A DNA stretch of 64,000 bases, taken from NCBI GenBank assembly GCA_018389105.1, contig JACATO010002134.1:1735065-1799064 (forward strand), in the 5' to 3' direction. Position numbers and translations under genes: made by a program. The notes beneath the pieces are model-generated. The model saw only the letters and a program-made list of their open reading frames with translations, was not told the DNA's origin and did no database searches. This stretch comes from Nautilus pompilius. Lineage: Eukaryota; Mollusca; Cephalopoda; Nautilida; Nautilidae. Positions 37,001-49,540 of this stretch are shown in pieces. Every line of letters starts with the position of its first letter. Position 1 is the stretch's first letter.

Positions 37001-38377
37001 CATCCAATTCCGTTAATGCACCAACCAGTTTTAGACAATGTGCCACATCTGTCTTCCAAGAGGAATGAAAACCTAAAACAGAACATGGGAAGGGAAGGGG
37101 ATATTTCCAAAAGGGATCACATTCATGCAATGATTAAAAATGGCAGTAATTGACTATCAAATGTTTCTCTCACATGCTGGTGTTGGTGCAGTTAACCTTT
37201 CTATTATAGCTAAGCAGTTAATCCTAAGTGGTTTTTGCTTGCTACAACAAAGAGATGTGGGATTATGGTACTATTCCTCCATTTGATACAGAAAATCATT
37301 TATCTTTTCTGTCTGGTTATTTCCTCCTGCCTATTCCAATTTCTTCCTGTGTTAGAGTAGTGCATTTTACATAAATCTGATAATGAATCTAAATGAACTG
37401 TTTCAAGATTTCCAATAAACTTTTGTTCAAAACAATGCATTAACAAAATCGAATTTTTGTAGGTGCAAACCTTAATGACATTAATATTAAATGTTATGAG
37501 CTTCTGAAAGATACATTATGTAAATGTTTTTTTGTGGGAGCAGATGGTTTTGAGTTGTTAGAATGCATAAATCTTCTATCACGTGTGTGAATTTTTGCTC
37601 ATTTAAATATTTGAACAATAAATAACTAATTAGTTTCAATTATAAACAAAATAACTTTATGGCTATTGGAGAATACTGTAGAGGAGGGAACAATAATCGC
37701 TGCTAGTGCTTTGCGATGTGCAAGCAAAACACTTCTTGCTATTTTGCTTTGAACAAATTCTATTTTTGTAAATGATTATCTGATAACTTGAGTGATGTCA
37801 TGCATCCAGTCCTCTAAATAAAGAAAGAAAAGAAAATTTGTTTCTGATCATTGGTTTCCTCATCTTTTCTGAGTGTTCTTATAATAAAAGATTATTTTAA
37901 CTCTATGTTTTTATGGAATTCAGGGGCCATTATTATATTTGCTGCAAGCTATGAAACTAAAGAGTAATAATATTAAGTGGATTTTTTTTTTTTTTCCTAC
38001 CTCCCTTCTCCCAGGGTCCACCTCCCAAATAGAGATCCCCCCCCCCTGTTTTTTTCTGACATAAGCTGACATGTTTTTCCTTCAAGCAGCCAAACAATAC
38101 ACAACATGCATTAACTGCCTTTTGAGCCCAAGTGACAAAATGTTACTATTATTGTTCACATAGTTAATCTGGTTGTTGCTTTAATTATATAGAAATCTGC
38201 TTCCTTTGTTTTAGTAATTCAGAACAAGGAAACTAGAGAGGAAAGAAAATCTGCATATGCTTAAATATAACTTTTGATAGTTCTCAGGGATGTATGTGCT
38301 TCTTTGTTTGTGAGAAGATTGTGTAGCTCACATGAAATGACGGTTAAATATCTGTATGCTCAGCCACTCTTCTGTCC
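33261..38377. other. AT-rich stretch, no confirmed gene
   Basis: At 33264 a sequence GGGTCATTCAAATGAAACCT after TA-rich DNA resembles mariner-type termini, but no matching right end was found. A (CAG)7 run lies at 34010-34030 inside an open frame (33804-34076) with no other protein-like character. Bases 35036-35380 are richer in G+C and complex, with a long minus-strand frame (35036-35365) that I do not recognise. Other short frames (35819-36073, 36767-37130) are unassigned. Confidence 0.4.
34010..34030. repeat. (CAG)7 microsatellite
   Basis: Seven perfect CAG units preceded by three ATC units. Confidence 0.9.
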
Positions 38378-38391
38378 TCACTAGAGGGCAG
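38378..38391 (+). promoter_or_regulatory. CTCF-like motif, forward
   Basis: TCACTAGAGGGCAG agrees with the CTCF core consensus CCASYAGRKGGCRS at 13 of 14 positions (first base differs). CTCF is conserved across Bilateria and its motif orientation matters for chromatin loops. A single 14-base match in 64 kb can occur by chance. Confidence 0.3.
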
Positions 38392-38699
38392 CGGTTTATC
38401 ACTGAAATACAATGATAATGCAAAACATGACTAAGGAAAAAAAAACAAGCAAAAAAATTAATTAAATTTAAAAATTCTGTCTTTCACTGAGAGTGGATGA
38501 AGGTTGTTTCATATTTGCACTGGTGAACAGGTAATAAATTGTTCATCTTATATTTTCTTTAGTCACTGAACAGAAGTTGTTAATTTTTGGTGCACCATCT
38601 GAGCAAACCACTCTTGAGTTCCACCAACATATTATCTGCAGAGTAACTGTATTAAGAAAAAAATATTTGAAAATTACTTCCTATTGTTTTGTTGTTTAA

Positions 38700-38880
38700 A
38701 ATTCATCCATTTGTCCCTTGGCCTGGTAGTTCAGTAGTTAGAAGTTTACTTCTTGTGGGGATGGCTTAGTTTGGCAAACTTCCCTGGGCTCTTTTTACCA
38801 GTCAGCCATGTGGATTTGCTTTGGCCGTTGGGCTTTCTTTGCCAAAATTGATATTCCTAGAGTCCCACACAGACCTGTTA
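38700..38880 (+). repeat. tRNA-derived SINE copy, plus orientation
   Basis: The A-box-like TGGTAGTTCAGTAGTTAGAA is followed directly by GGCTTAGTTTGGCAAAC, the segment that in other copies lies after the B box, so the B-box part appears deleted. The remaining body includes CAGTCAGCCATGTGGATTTG. It is the only copy with a head in plus orientation. Confidence 0.65.
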
Positions 38881-39485
38881 TTCTCTCATTTTGTAAAATT
38901 AGGGCATTTTGAAAAAAGTGAAGACAGCATGGACAACAAATTTTGTTGAATAAATGCTTTTGCTTGTAGTCAAAATAAATTTTTAAATTAACGTTGTTAA
39001 CAGTTCAAGTGCATGTTATGTCACTAACATGCATTTTGTAAATTACATGCCCATGCAATTTTCTTCTTTGTCTTGATAACAGGACATTTTCATTAGTTAG
39101 AACTGAACATATCAAAGATTTAATAGAGTTCAGGTACATGTCTCTGTCTCAGTCACCAGCATTCATTTTGTAATTATTTTTTTTTTTATTTTGATCATAG
39201 AGCTTTTTTTTTCATTTCTTAGACAATTAATCTTAAGCATAAATTCAGTACTGTTGTAGAAAAAATTAAGACAGACTATAAATTCAAAATGTTTAATATT
39301 TATATCAACTTATAAATTAACATATCTCACTTGCTCAACTCCCAACAACATACAGCAAACTAAAATATATGTATTATATATGATTCATATTGTATAAGCT
39401 ATGTACATCTTTAATTGTGTTTTAATTGCAATCACCATTTATTACTTTCAGTTTGATTTCTAAACAGTTTTCTTTATCACATATA
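38881..39485. other. AT-rich spacer, nothing assigned
   Basis: AT-rich with poly-T runs; no repeat or gene recognised. Confidence 0.5.
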
Positions 39486-39713
39486 TGAGGTCTGATCAAA
39501 GAATTTCAGCACTAAATTTATTCAGAGACAGTAAAGCACACAATCAAATTTATCTCCTTCAGAGTAGTCCCCCCTCTCTGATTGAACACAACACAGTGAG
39601 TCCGGCTCTTCTGTCTCTTGTTGAAGCATCTTTGGTACTCTCCTTTCGTGATGGCTTTCAGTTCCTGTGTCACATTTTGGATGATAGTTGACACAACCTG
39701 AGATGTGTTTCAC
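39486..39713 (-). mobile_element. mariner fragment: one terminus plus transposase C-terminus
   Basis: The terminus TGAGGTCTGATCAAAG follows TA (39484-39485), inside a TATATA run as at the 13.46-kb mariner. Inward on the minus strand, a frame reads VTQELKAITKGEYQRCFNKR, matching the mariner transposase C-terminal region (…ELKAI..E.Q.CF..W). The ~1 kb that should follow is missing, so only the 3' end survives. The terminus differs (CTGATCAAAG rather than CTGTCGAAAA), so this is a different mariner lineage from the one at 13464. Confidence 0.75.
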
Positions 39714-40285
39714 TCTGGGAAATTATTATTATTGTCATTAGTAATACATTTCTGGAATTTTTTTAGCTTTTGCATGGTTTAGTCATTTTTAAACTTGAAT
39801 TTTGATAGAGAGAATATTACCAGCAAAAAGGTAAAACAGACTTTAACAGATATTTATTTTAGTACTTTTGAAATCCTAACTAAAATACTTTAGTCAACAA
39901 AATTATTTATTTCTGCTTTATTGTTAACAATCTGCAATGTAATATTTTTTGCCATACATTTATTTTACTTTGTGGTATTATTTAATTGTGCAAAAATTTT
40001 TTATAAAAATAAAAACAACAAAGAAGAAAGGAATTCAAGTTTGCCAGTGTTTGGTCATTGTTGAACTGCTTTCATTTTTACTTTTTAAAAAAATTAGTAT
40101 ATATTTTTGTTTTAAATAAAGAAATGCAGTCCGTGTTGTTTTTTTTACATCTAAATTGTAATGCTAACACAACAGTCATATGAAAAACTCCATACTTTTA
40201 TATGTACTGAAATTAAAATGAACTGTTTATATATTTTTTAATTTTTTTATATCAAACTTTTTATACTGAACTACTTTAATAATTA
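39714..40285. other. AT-rich spacer, nothing assigned
   Basis: Only AT-rich sequence with poly-A/T runs. Confidence 0.5.
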
Positions 40286-40649
40286 CAGTAGCAACCAAAA
40301 TTATTGCATCACTGTGTCTTTTCAACATAATATTGAATGTTTTATATGTTACAATGTGAAAATGTAGTTTAGCAACAAATCAATTAAACATTGTTGAAAT
40401 ATTCACGTCTTGTGTGCTAAACATCTTCCTTAATGTAGTCAGGTCTTGTGGAGATGCAGCTATAGAGTAGAAATTGGTAAACTCTGATAAATGTCCTTTT
40501 GACTAAATAGCGTTATCTTAGCAGGAGAAATATCTAAATAATAAATCAGAAACAAAAAGTGTTTAAGCAGTGCATTAGCCATGACAGTATAATGCATTTA
40601 AAGAAAAATAGAAAATCGGGGTGATTCAAAAATTGTGGTCACACCACTA
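40286..40649. mobile_element. Tc1-type MITE, 364 bp
   Basis: The left end CAGTAGCAACCAAAATTATT, followed by GCATCAC, matches the inverted right end AGTGGTGTGACCACAATTTT, followed by TGAATCAC, over about 28 bases with a 2-base gap. TA precedes the left end (40284-40285) and TA lies at the right junction (about 40650-40651). The CAGT(A/G)G...AAAATTAT ends belong to the Tc1 group. The interior has no transposase-like frame, so it is non-autonomous. Confidence 0.75.
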
Positions 40650-40756
40650 TACTTGATACTTGACAAAAACCTGCATTTACTGACTCTATAGATCTTCACA
40701 TGATATTTACTAAGACGTTAAATATGTATTTTTGTCTAGTCACTGTAACTGGATTA

Positions 40757-41352
40757 CAGTGAAAGTCATTTATCTGAATTGTTTGGGACATAAACCAATT
40801 TTGGATAACTAGAAAGTTTTTATGTCAGGACATGAGCCCCCTCAGATGAGCTTATTTCTTAACACTTTCTGCTTTGGATAGTGTATTTCTTTCTATTACT
40901 TCTTTGTTCATTTTAGCATCAACATAGAAGTTAAACAGTTTATCTTTCTGTGACAGAATGCCATGCACATTAGGTGTGCCAATATTTAATTCAATTCTGG
41001 AAAATTTGTGAGACTCACTATGACTGCTCTTAGCAAATATCTACCTTTTGTTGTATATTAAGTACAACATGCATGCCCTTCTTAGCACTAGTGTCTTTAA
41101 AATTTTGCTGTACCACAGTAGAGTAAATGCTAAAATTAAGAGCAGCAATAGTTTTGCATCTGCTTGTTCTGGAAACAATGCAGGAAGTGAATATAGCACC
41201 AAGGGTACCATGTGGCTGCATCTGTAGACAAAGTGACAATAGAAAAGAGAATTTATGCAGCACAAAATATGAACATTCAAAGTGTAGAACCAATTGGGAG
41301 TATATGAGCAAATTTTGATAATCAGGTTGTTTGGATAATTTGACTTTTACTT
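40757..41352 (-). mobile_element. Tigger/pogo element, internally deleted (596 bp)
   Basis: The left end CAGTGAAAGTCATTTATCTG continues into TTTGGGACATAAACCAATTT and GGATAAC, a classic Tigger terminus. The right end is its diverged inverted partner (AAGTAAAAGTCAAATTATCC inverted). TA flanks both sides (40755-40756 and about 41353-41354). Full Tigger elements are above 2 kb; this copy keeps the ends and the 5' part of the gene only. Confidence 0.8.
40857..41115 (-). pseudogene. Tigger transposase, N-terminal DNA-binding part only
   Basis: On the minus strand, AKKGMHVVLNIQQKVDIC is the start of a CENP-B/Tigger-type helix-turn-helix (usual pattern: K…LN..QK..I…). It ends at a stop. Downstream, in another frame, GTPNVHGILSQKDKLFNFYV and then NKEVIERNTLSKAESV match the continuation of the same domain. 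The sequence then runs straight into the terminal repeat at ~40815, so the DDE catalytic domain is absent. It cannot transpose by itself. Confidence 0.75.
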
Positions 41353-41354
41353 TA

Positions 41355-44300
41355 GATACTTCGTTTGAACTAGACTTCTCCAGGTATGGTGAGCTTATGC
41401 TTATAAGAAACATTTGATGTTAGATGTTTGATTGGCAGGGAAAGCTTCATTCTCCTTGAAAGATTTCCAATATAAGAACACCTTTGTGAACAATTTAGCT
41501 TAACTGGTATTAGATTGCTATCTAAAAGGCAGTTTTGACTAGTTAATCATGATATGGTGCTAGGTAACTTATAAGTGATATCATAGAAAAATATGTGGGA
41601 TGGGGCTGTATATAAATGGCTGGGGCATTAACTGGCTAAGTGATGTATTGAGTAGAGTCATCTTTAACTCCTGAAAAATTCCATTCCTGCCCAAAATTGA
41701 TTGGCTAAGACTGTACTTGTCATAGTTGATCCCACAGGGGAGCCCTAAACTCACTGGTTCTGGAGAGCTGTGAAGTAGCTGTCAGTGAAATGAAGATGCA
41801 TTATTGCAGGCCAGCTCCCTTGATAGACAATTACATTACTCACAAGTCAAGCAAGGGAAGGGGAGGCAGAGAAGAGTTGTACTACATTCCATCACTTGGT
41901 GGTGGTGTCTTGTTAAATTGGCTACAGCAAAACAGCTGTTTAGAATATTAGATTGTTCACAGTGTTGCTCTTCCAAACAGCATGTTTGCCTTGTTGTTGA
42001 CTGGACATCATAGAAAGTTGGTAAGGGGATGTTACATTGTTCACAGTTTCATATCTGTGTAACAAAACAATATTTATGAGACTTAAGTCCAGAGTACTTG
42101 ATACATGTAAGCTAAATGACATGTTAACTTTTGGTGCAGCCAACTAATAATCTAACTTTTCTCCATGTTCAGGTTTATCAAATTTAGAAACCTATTGAAT
42201 GCAATGCCATTTAAAAAATAGATAGCAATAGAATACACTAAAGTTTGTTTAATGCATCATAAGCTGTATATTATTTTAAAATATATCAAACAAAATGTTT
42301 AAATGCCAAAAAATATCTTTTTCTAAGCAAAAAAGCATTGCTGTAACTATACTGCAGTTTGAGTTGTGTAATGTAATCCTTTCCTGTTTGGGCTCTGATG
42401 CATTATTTAATGATCATCTCTGTCTATACTGTAGATAGTTCATGTAGAAGGATGCTAGTCCACATTATCACTTCCTCTGGGTTTTTTTTTTGTTTGTTTG
42501 TTTTCTTGTAAAAGTGATTTTACTAGAGCTACTCATGTGAACTACATACATGGCCTAGTTTGTTTATATACTTGATACCTGGTGGAATTCAATGGGGAAT
42601 CCTTTCCTTTTTTTTTTTTTTTTTTTGGTAATGTGGTGGTGTTAAACCTTGAATCTCATTATTTGCTGGTTGGACAGCAATGGAGAAAATCAAGGAATGC
42701 ATCAATGGAAAACGACAGCAAGGAGAGAGAGAGAGAGAAAGAGAGAACTTGTTGAATAGAGTTCAAGGCCATTTGCAGCTGATCACTGTGCCACCATTTT
42801 TGCATTCTGTTGTCTTGAAGATTGATGTTCCTGATGATGCAAGGTCAGTTGGTTTCTGATATGGGTCAATACCAGATTTCTACCACCATATGGCTAAGGA
42901 GTCTAACTGTTGCTACACCTCATAGACCCAGAGATAGGCAGACAGACCTGACACACTTGGATGGACATCACGGAATAAATAAAAGCAGGTTTAGCAGTAG
43001 ACATAACTATAATTCTGTGCCACCCGTTGAGTATTATGGGAGTTATGACAAAAAACATAGTGGCCAGTAATGACAGTGAGAAGATTCATGAAACTGAATC
43101 AGTATTGGCTCCTCTGAGGCATCAGTCAAGTGATTTTACTCTACTTTTTCCTCTTTTTTTCCATTTTCATGTTTTTAAATAATTTTAATCCGGTAGGTAC
43201 CTTTCATGCAGCCTTCTTGGTTGGAAATTGTCTGATAAATTTATGATGGAAGGCATGCAACTATGATCATTATATTTCTTAATAACTAAAGTATATTTTG
43301 TTTAGTCATTTCAGCTCTGAGTTTTGAGTTAATTCATTAATTTATATAGAGCACTAATTACCTATATCTTCATATACTGTACCTTGTGTATATTCTTATA
43401 AACTAACTGCCACTGATTTCAGCTACTATTCTTAGTTTAGAAGTAACAGGCTATTTAATACATTAACTAACCCTAATTAACACTAATAGCAGTGATGTAT
43501 GTATAATGATACTTAAATCTCTCTACTTCTAAGCTGCTATGATCTTCAAGAGAGTAATTTGTTCTTGCTAATTATTTAAACTGCCAGTCTCTTCTTTACT
43601 GATGCTATTAGTTTTCTTAGTTTCAGTACTTTTCTGCCTGATTTATTTTTGCTTATACTTAATTATAGGAAGTTTTAATGAAATCCAGAACCAAATAAAT
43701 TTAAATAAAAGGAAAAAAATATACAAAAAAAAAACAAAGATGACTGAATTGTTTTTGCTTCTTTTTTTGCATATAAAAATTCTTAAGTTAGTGATTTAGA
43801 AGATATATATGCAGTTGATAACAAAGTTAATTTTAGCATACTTAACTACAAATGACTAAATGAAGATGTATAGTGTAAGAGCCCATGAGACACTCAAAAA
43901 AAAAAAAAAAAAAAAAGTTATAAAACACTGGGAAGTTCCATGCATAATTCTCCTGGAAGTATCCATTTTAACACAACTCTTACACTTAAGTATTTATCTT
44001 TTGTTGTTATAACTTTGATATTTAACTATAATTGTTGGACTATTTAATGGAGGAAGCACAAACATATGTACAAATGCATGTCATAAGAGTAAGAAAGAGA
44101 GATTTGTTTTAGTTTTAAATGTTTCTTTTTGAGTCCCCAAACTTAGTTAAACTCTTTAAAAAAAAGTTTGACACAGTTTGCAGTTTACAGGTTCATCATC
44201 TTCCATTACCAGCAAGCCTCTTTTCTGTAGAAAGGTATGGAACAGGGTTCGTTGTCTCTCTAACTTGTGGTGAATGCAATACTTATGAACTTGTAGCTAC

Positions 44301-46639
44301 CTGGAACAATGTTAAATGTGAAACAGATTCACTGGTGGTTTTAATGGTGGTTGGCAGGCTGATATAACTTGTAGCAGTGCATGATTTTAAGAAAGATTGA
44401 GCCCAGGTGTGCGGAAAATGATTATAAGGCTAATTAGGGTAGACAGTTTTTCCAATATTGTTAGCACACCATGCATCACTAGTAGGGGTCATAAGTTTAA
44501 AGATACACAACAGTGTCTACAAAGCTTTCAGTTCAATAATGCTGTATGTGTTAGATAAAGTATTATCTATTTGATGTTGAACTTTGTGAATTTTTTTTTT
44601 AACTAAACATTTCCTATCGATTTCTAGCACATAATGAGTTAACTTTTAAAGTATATTTAATCAGAAAGAAGTTATTTAAAACTGATACAAGCCATTTGAC
44701 TTAGTAAGACCGATTTCTTGTCAGACAGCATCCATCTAATAATAATTACCACCCATGGAGGCCCATACATAGTGTTTCTGAACAGCAAGTCCATTAATTA
44801 ATTTTTTATAGTTCCCACCTACATTTATTTGACTTTAAAAATTTTTGGTATAGACTCTCCCCTGTTGTCAGGTAGAATGGCTGGCAGACACTGTGGTGCA
44901 AACTTGATCATGCATATTGATTTCCCAGTTTTTATTGGTTCTCTGATTTGAACTTCTGACCTTTTTTTTTTTTTTTTTTTAAAAAAAGTAACTGTAGTAC
45001 ATCAGATACAGAGTTTTGGTCAGGCATTAGTGTGTTTGATGAGCACCAGCTGACTGTCTTAAGAGTAATGAATTTGCATGATATTAGCATTTGATTCAAT
45101 TTAACGTGCCATTCTGTGCTTCATTGGTGATTATAACCACTGGATAAAAAGCCCCTTTCTGAAGCTGTGTTTTCTGGCGATTTAAATAGTTGACACACAT
45201 GATTTAGTTTAGAAATAAAAAAAAAAAAAATTAAAAGAAGAAATATTTAGCACATCAGTTAGTTTTCCATGTTCAAAAGATTAAATATTTTTATGGCATT
45301 GTTTTTTGAAGCACACAAGAAAAAAACTTTCTAGTTAAAGCAAAACAGTTTTGCTATCTAAGCAAATGTTGGTGTTAGGTGAGAATTTACATTAGAAGAA
45401 GAGGGTTAATTTTCTCTCTCTTCTTTAGGAGGCATGTAGTACACTTGACAATTGTCATGGATGTTATAGGAAGGAATAAATAAAAAAAAATAAACCCTGT
45501 TTGCTTCTTTTCTTTACTGGTTTGGTTATTTTGGGAGGGGATTTTTTAGTCTTTCTTTCTTTTTTAAGTGCCAAAAAATAATCTACTAGTTTGGAATTTA
45601 TGGACATTGCACTTGTTTAAATCTTCATTTTATGCATACCTCTGTGTCCTGCCTACCAATCTTCCCAAAGGTTGGAATTAAAAACATGAAGCCACATTGA
45701 CATTTTTTTTTTAGTAAAGTCACATACATTACACCTTTAGATGATAACTAATGCATACTTTTAAAAAAAAGGAAAAAGAAAATTTATTGTGTTTTCCTTG
45801 GGCTTACGGGGGGCTAATTTCAACTTTGTCTCAAAAATTTCATCAGTATTTTTAGACAAATCACAAACATGATCTGTTTACCATATCCAAGTAACCGAAC
45901 TCTGTAATCAGTGCTCAACAGCATCTTTCTTCTCTCTTCTTATGTCTTTTTTTTTTTTTCAGATAAATTCTATCAGTAGCGGTTGATATTTAACTAAACT
46001 TACATTGCTTTTCTTTCTTTTTTAATATCAATAAAGTTTTATAATATTTTTTAAAAAAAAATATATTTTAATTAAAATTAATAGTTGACAATGATAAGAA
46101 AGACTTGGCATTGAAAGGTGCATCTTGTAGCAGAACTATATATTAACTGCGAGTATGTTTCAGGTTTCTTGTCTTACCATCATTTAAATAAAAATGCACC
46201 AGGTGATATGTACCAATTTACAATATCTTATTAAAAATCAACTTAAAGCAGCTGGTAAACAAGCATACTGCCTGTCCACAGCAGCTAAGTATTGAGAGAG
46301 TTAATGCAAATAAACAAACCTTTGTGTATTCAGATGCCAGTAATCCAAGGAACAATAATTTTAAAGGTTTGTAAATGACCTTTTTTCCTTTAAAATTTGG
46401 ATCAAACAGTTTTTTAAAATCATTGCAACATCTTAGCATCCACCACTCAGCTATGTAAGGGATTCTAAACATTCTTTTTTTTACCCAAAAGCTAAAAAGA
46501 AAAGTTTCCAACATTTAATACAGTCTGATGTTTATTAATTTTTTTTTTTAATGAATGACCATGAATATTATCGGATGTATTATTTACTTCACAGATGTTG
46601 TCTGTAGCTACCTTTTCTTTACCTGAACAAATATGTGTA
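41355..46639. other. AT-rich stretch, no gene recognised
   Basis: Contains an (AG)n tract at 42721-42746 and long poly-A/T runs (for example 42609-42626, 43897-43916, 44963-44980). Bases 41400-42060 and 42640-43080 are less AT-rich; their open frames (41804-42013, 42822-43070) have no identifiable domain. Small frames at 43602-43799, 44119-44367 and 46218-46514 are unassigned. Confidence 0.45.
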
Positions 46640-47365
46640 ATACTTTAGGTCACCTCTAAAAGAAACTAAGCAGTCCTGGTCTTTGTAACATTTCTTGATA
46701 ATTATAATTGCTCATATGTCCAATCATTTTAGTAAATCTCCTTTGAACATTCTCCGGTTGAACACATCTCCTTGGAGCAGAGGATTCCATGTCTGGACCA
46801 TAGTACACACTCTAAGATGGTTCTAATTGGTATTTTATGAAACAGAACTACTAGTTTTGCATTAGTTTGACATAAATGCTGAAAATTTCTATTAGTTTTT
46901 CCATGTATTCTAATATAATGTGAAAGTTTATCTAAGTTATCATCTATAATAATGCTAATTTTTTTTTGTATTAAGTTATTATCCAGCTCATAAAAATGAA
47001 TGACATTCTCTTTCCTGGGACACTTACTGACATTAAAATGGGTTTTCCATTTAAACAGCCAATCTGCTAAACAATTTAAATCTAACTATAAATATTTTTT
47101 TTTTTTTTATCATTCAAGTTATTAGTTTTGCGATACAGTTTTGGCATCTGCAGACTTTCTGATACAGAGATACCACCATCTATATAGTGTTTGTATAAAA
47201 GAAAGGGATTGGCTTAAGTACTGAACATTGGGGAACCTTGTTAGAAACAATTTTTGATGGTACCATCATTAACATATCTCTGGTGCCTATTATTTAAAAA
47301 AAAATCAGTTATCCACAATAACAGATTGTAAGTATTGCTATAAATTGCATTTCTATACCAGATTC
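46640..47365 (-). pseudogene. non-LTR retrotransposon reverse transcriptase, C-terminal half, decayed
   Basis: On the minus strand, fragments in several frames follow the order of a CR1/L2/Rex1-type reverse transcriptase. First DGTI, then the region where PQGSVLGP is expected (about 47230-47260, degraded). Next IDGGISV; then SADAKTV (about 47140), where the active-site FADD has become SADA, losing one catalytic Asp. Then LNCLADWLFKWKTHFNVSKC, LEYMEKL, VYYGPDMESSAPRRCVQPEN and VQRRFTKMIGHMSNYNYQEM, ending LLSF. The C-terminal VQRRFTKMI...LSYE-like signature is the most certain part. No endonuclease domain, 5' end or tail repeat is seen, as expected of a 5'-truncated LINE. Stops and shifts are frequent, indicating age. 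Confidence 0.82.
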
Positions 47366-49540
47366 TTACAAGTGAACAGCTTCCTTTCTGTATTTAAAGT
47401 AAAACAATAAAATAAAACTACATGGTGAATAGAAAAATTACTTTTATTAAATCGAATTTACATCTCACACGCATGGTAAAAGTAATTATTGCATAATGAA
47501 TTTCAGTTTTTTGCATAATTCCTCAAAATTATTACATGGACATTTTAGGATGTCATGCATGAATGAGATAAGGATTTGTAAAACATTAATTTAATCGACA
47601 AAAACTTTCATTTTGTAGTAAATAAGATTTGTAACAAGAAATTGTAAGAAATCTTTTTGTTTTTTGTTTTTATTTTCTTTTTTTTTACTTTTCTACATGT
47701 TCTTTTTTAAATTTAAATTTTAAAGCGATTGTGAATTTTCACAACAAATAGAAGGAATTATGATTAAGGTCAAATCCATTTTCTGAAGTGCACTCGTGTT
47801 TCCTCTGTACAGTTAAAAAGGTTCTTTTAGTCTTTTGTTTTCTTTATAAGATGAATGTCTGAAGTGGAAAGCATCGCGTTTGCCTGTGGTTTATTGTTTG
47901 CTGATCTTTTTTTCCTTATTGTTTTACTTCCTTGCTTTGTCATTGTTTAACATCCTTGTTCATAGTATATCAACTCTCCAGAGTCTTGTACAACCTAAAG
48001 GGCCAGAGCATAGTAATGGACTGAAATTTCCCATGGGTGTCTAATAATGAAATTCACATGGGTGATTATGCTATTTAATCAGTGCTGCCCTCTGCCAGCA
48101 GCTGTCAGCACTTTCCTGTTTCTGTGTATTCTTTAATAAAAGTTAAAAGTGTCTTGTGTATTTGACTTATTGCTTAAGACTGAAGTGGCAATATCAGCAG
48201 GGTACATTAATTTCAACTGTTTATGTAAAGAAAGAGAAAGAATGGAGTTCCTTCACACAAGTTTTATTGTCTTGCCACCAAACTAAAGATTGTTCCAGAT
48301 TTAGACTTAGATATACATCACCCTGCCAGGTGCTACTGAACATGAATGATTTTTTTCTTCTTTGCCAGCCAAGCTGTGCATGTTTTGTGGACAGTAACTT
48401 TGTTTTGGAGGTTTGATGAAGTAAGTGCATGTGTGCAGGATCTGTTTTGAGACATTCAGTTGTTGAAAGCTTTTAATCTCTGCCAGAGTTTTTCTGTTAG
48501 TTCATAATGATCAACATTATCAATAACTCTCATTTTACAGGTCACTCGTCACATAATGTCCATTTTTAAAACTGTTGGCAGCACCGTTGAATTGTGCATA
48601 TTTTATAAGAAGAAAGTGGAAAGTTATTGGTTGATGTATCATGTATAGAAACGAGATGACTTGTTTAGGTATTTCCCACTACCTTATTAGTAGAACTGTT
48701 TCTGGCCAAGAGTTTAAGAGTTCAAGACCAACTTTAGCCACTTTTACTATTTGCCTACTGCACTCAGTCGTCTACTATAAATTAACCACATTGCATACTG
48801 AAACAATCCTCCTCAGGATCTCACCCTGATGATGATGGTGACAGGCAAACTCCTTTCTTTTTTTTACAAAAAACATTCTTTACTTAGCTTTCACATTGTT
48901 AGTTGTAGTTTTTTCTTTAAACATTTGAAATGGTTTAATTTGAAAAATGCATTAGCATTAAAAAAAAAAAACAATTTAGCTTTAATTGAAAATTTCCAAT
49001 TTTTTTTTTTGTTTTGTTTGTTTGTTTCATGGGTTCAGTATTCAAAGTTAAACAAGTTTATTATTCGAGCCATATGCCGGCAACAGGATCAAAAAAGGGA
49101 GAGAACTCTTCTGGCAAAAGAAAGTTGAGATATTGGTATTACTATTTTAGATCCGATCTGTTATGAACTTAATAAAAAAAACAAATGAATTTTTTACACC
49201 AAATATGGTCGAAGACTTGCATAAAATTTGTTTTACTTGTTGGATAAAAAATTTTGAGAGTTAAAGATCTGTATTTATTTATTTTTTTTTTTAAGCCTAC
49301 GCCTTCTGCCAGCATTTTCCCTAATTTTTTTTTTTTTTACTTATTTTTCAAATGTTAAGGATAATTCTTCTCTCTCCATCTCTCGTATACACACACATTA
49401 TAGGCATTCCAGCAAATATTTGGATGGATCTGCAAATAAGTCAGATCTCTTTTTTTAATCATGGATATATTATTATATAGTGTCCTGGATGTATATTGAC
49501 TTTTTTATTTTAAAATATTTTTCTAAAAGAGTTCATTTTA
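47366..49540. other. AT-rich stretch with a complex block at 47960-48130
   Basis: No gene. Bases 47960-48130 are complex and contain CAGCTG, TTTAATCA and a CTCF-like motif, so they may be regulatory. Around 48670-48740 (TTTCCCACTACCTTATTAGT, then AGAGTTCAAGACC) there is similarity to 20047 and a B-box-like motif, possibly an old SINE. Confidence 0.4.
48085..48098 (-). promoter_or_regulatory. CTCF-like motif, reverse
   Basis: CTGCCCTCTGCCAG matches the reverse complement of CCASYAGRKGGCRS at 12 of 14 positions. It sits in a complex block next to CAGCAGCTGTCAGCAC. It is convergent with the motif at 38378, about 9.7 kb away. Weak as a lone prediction. Confidence 0.22.
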
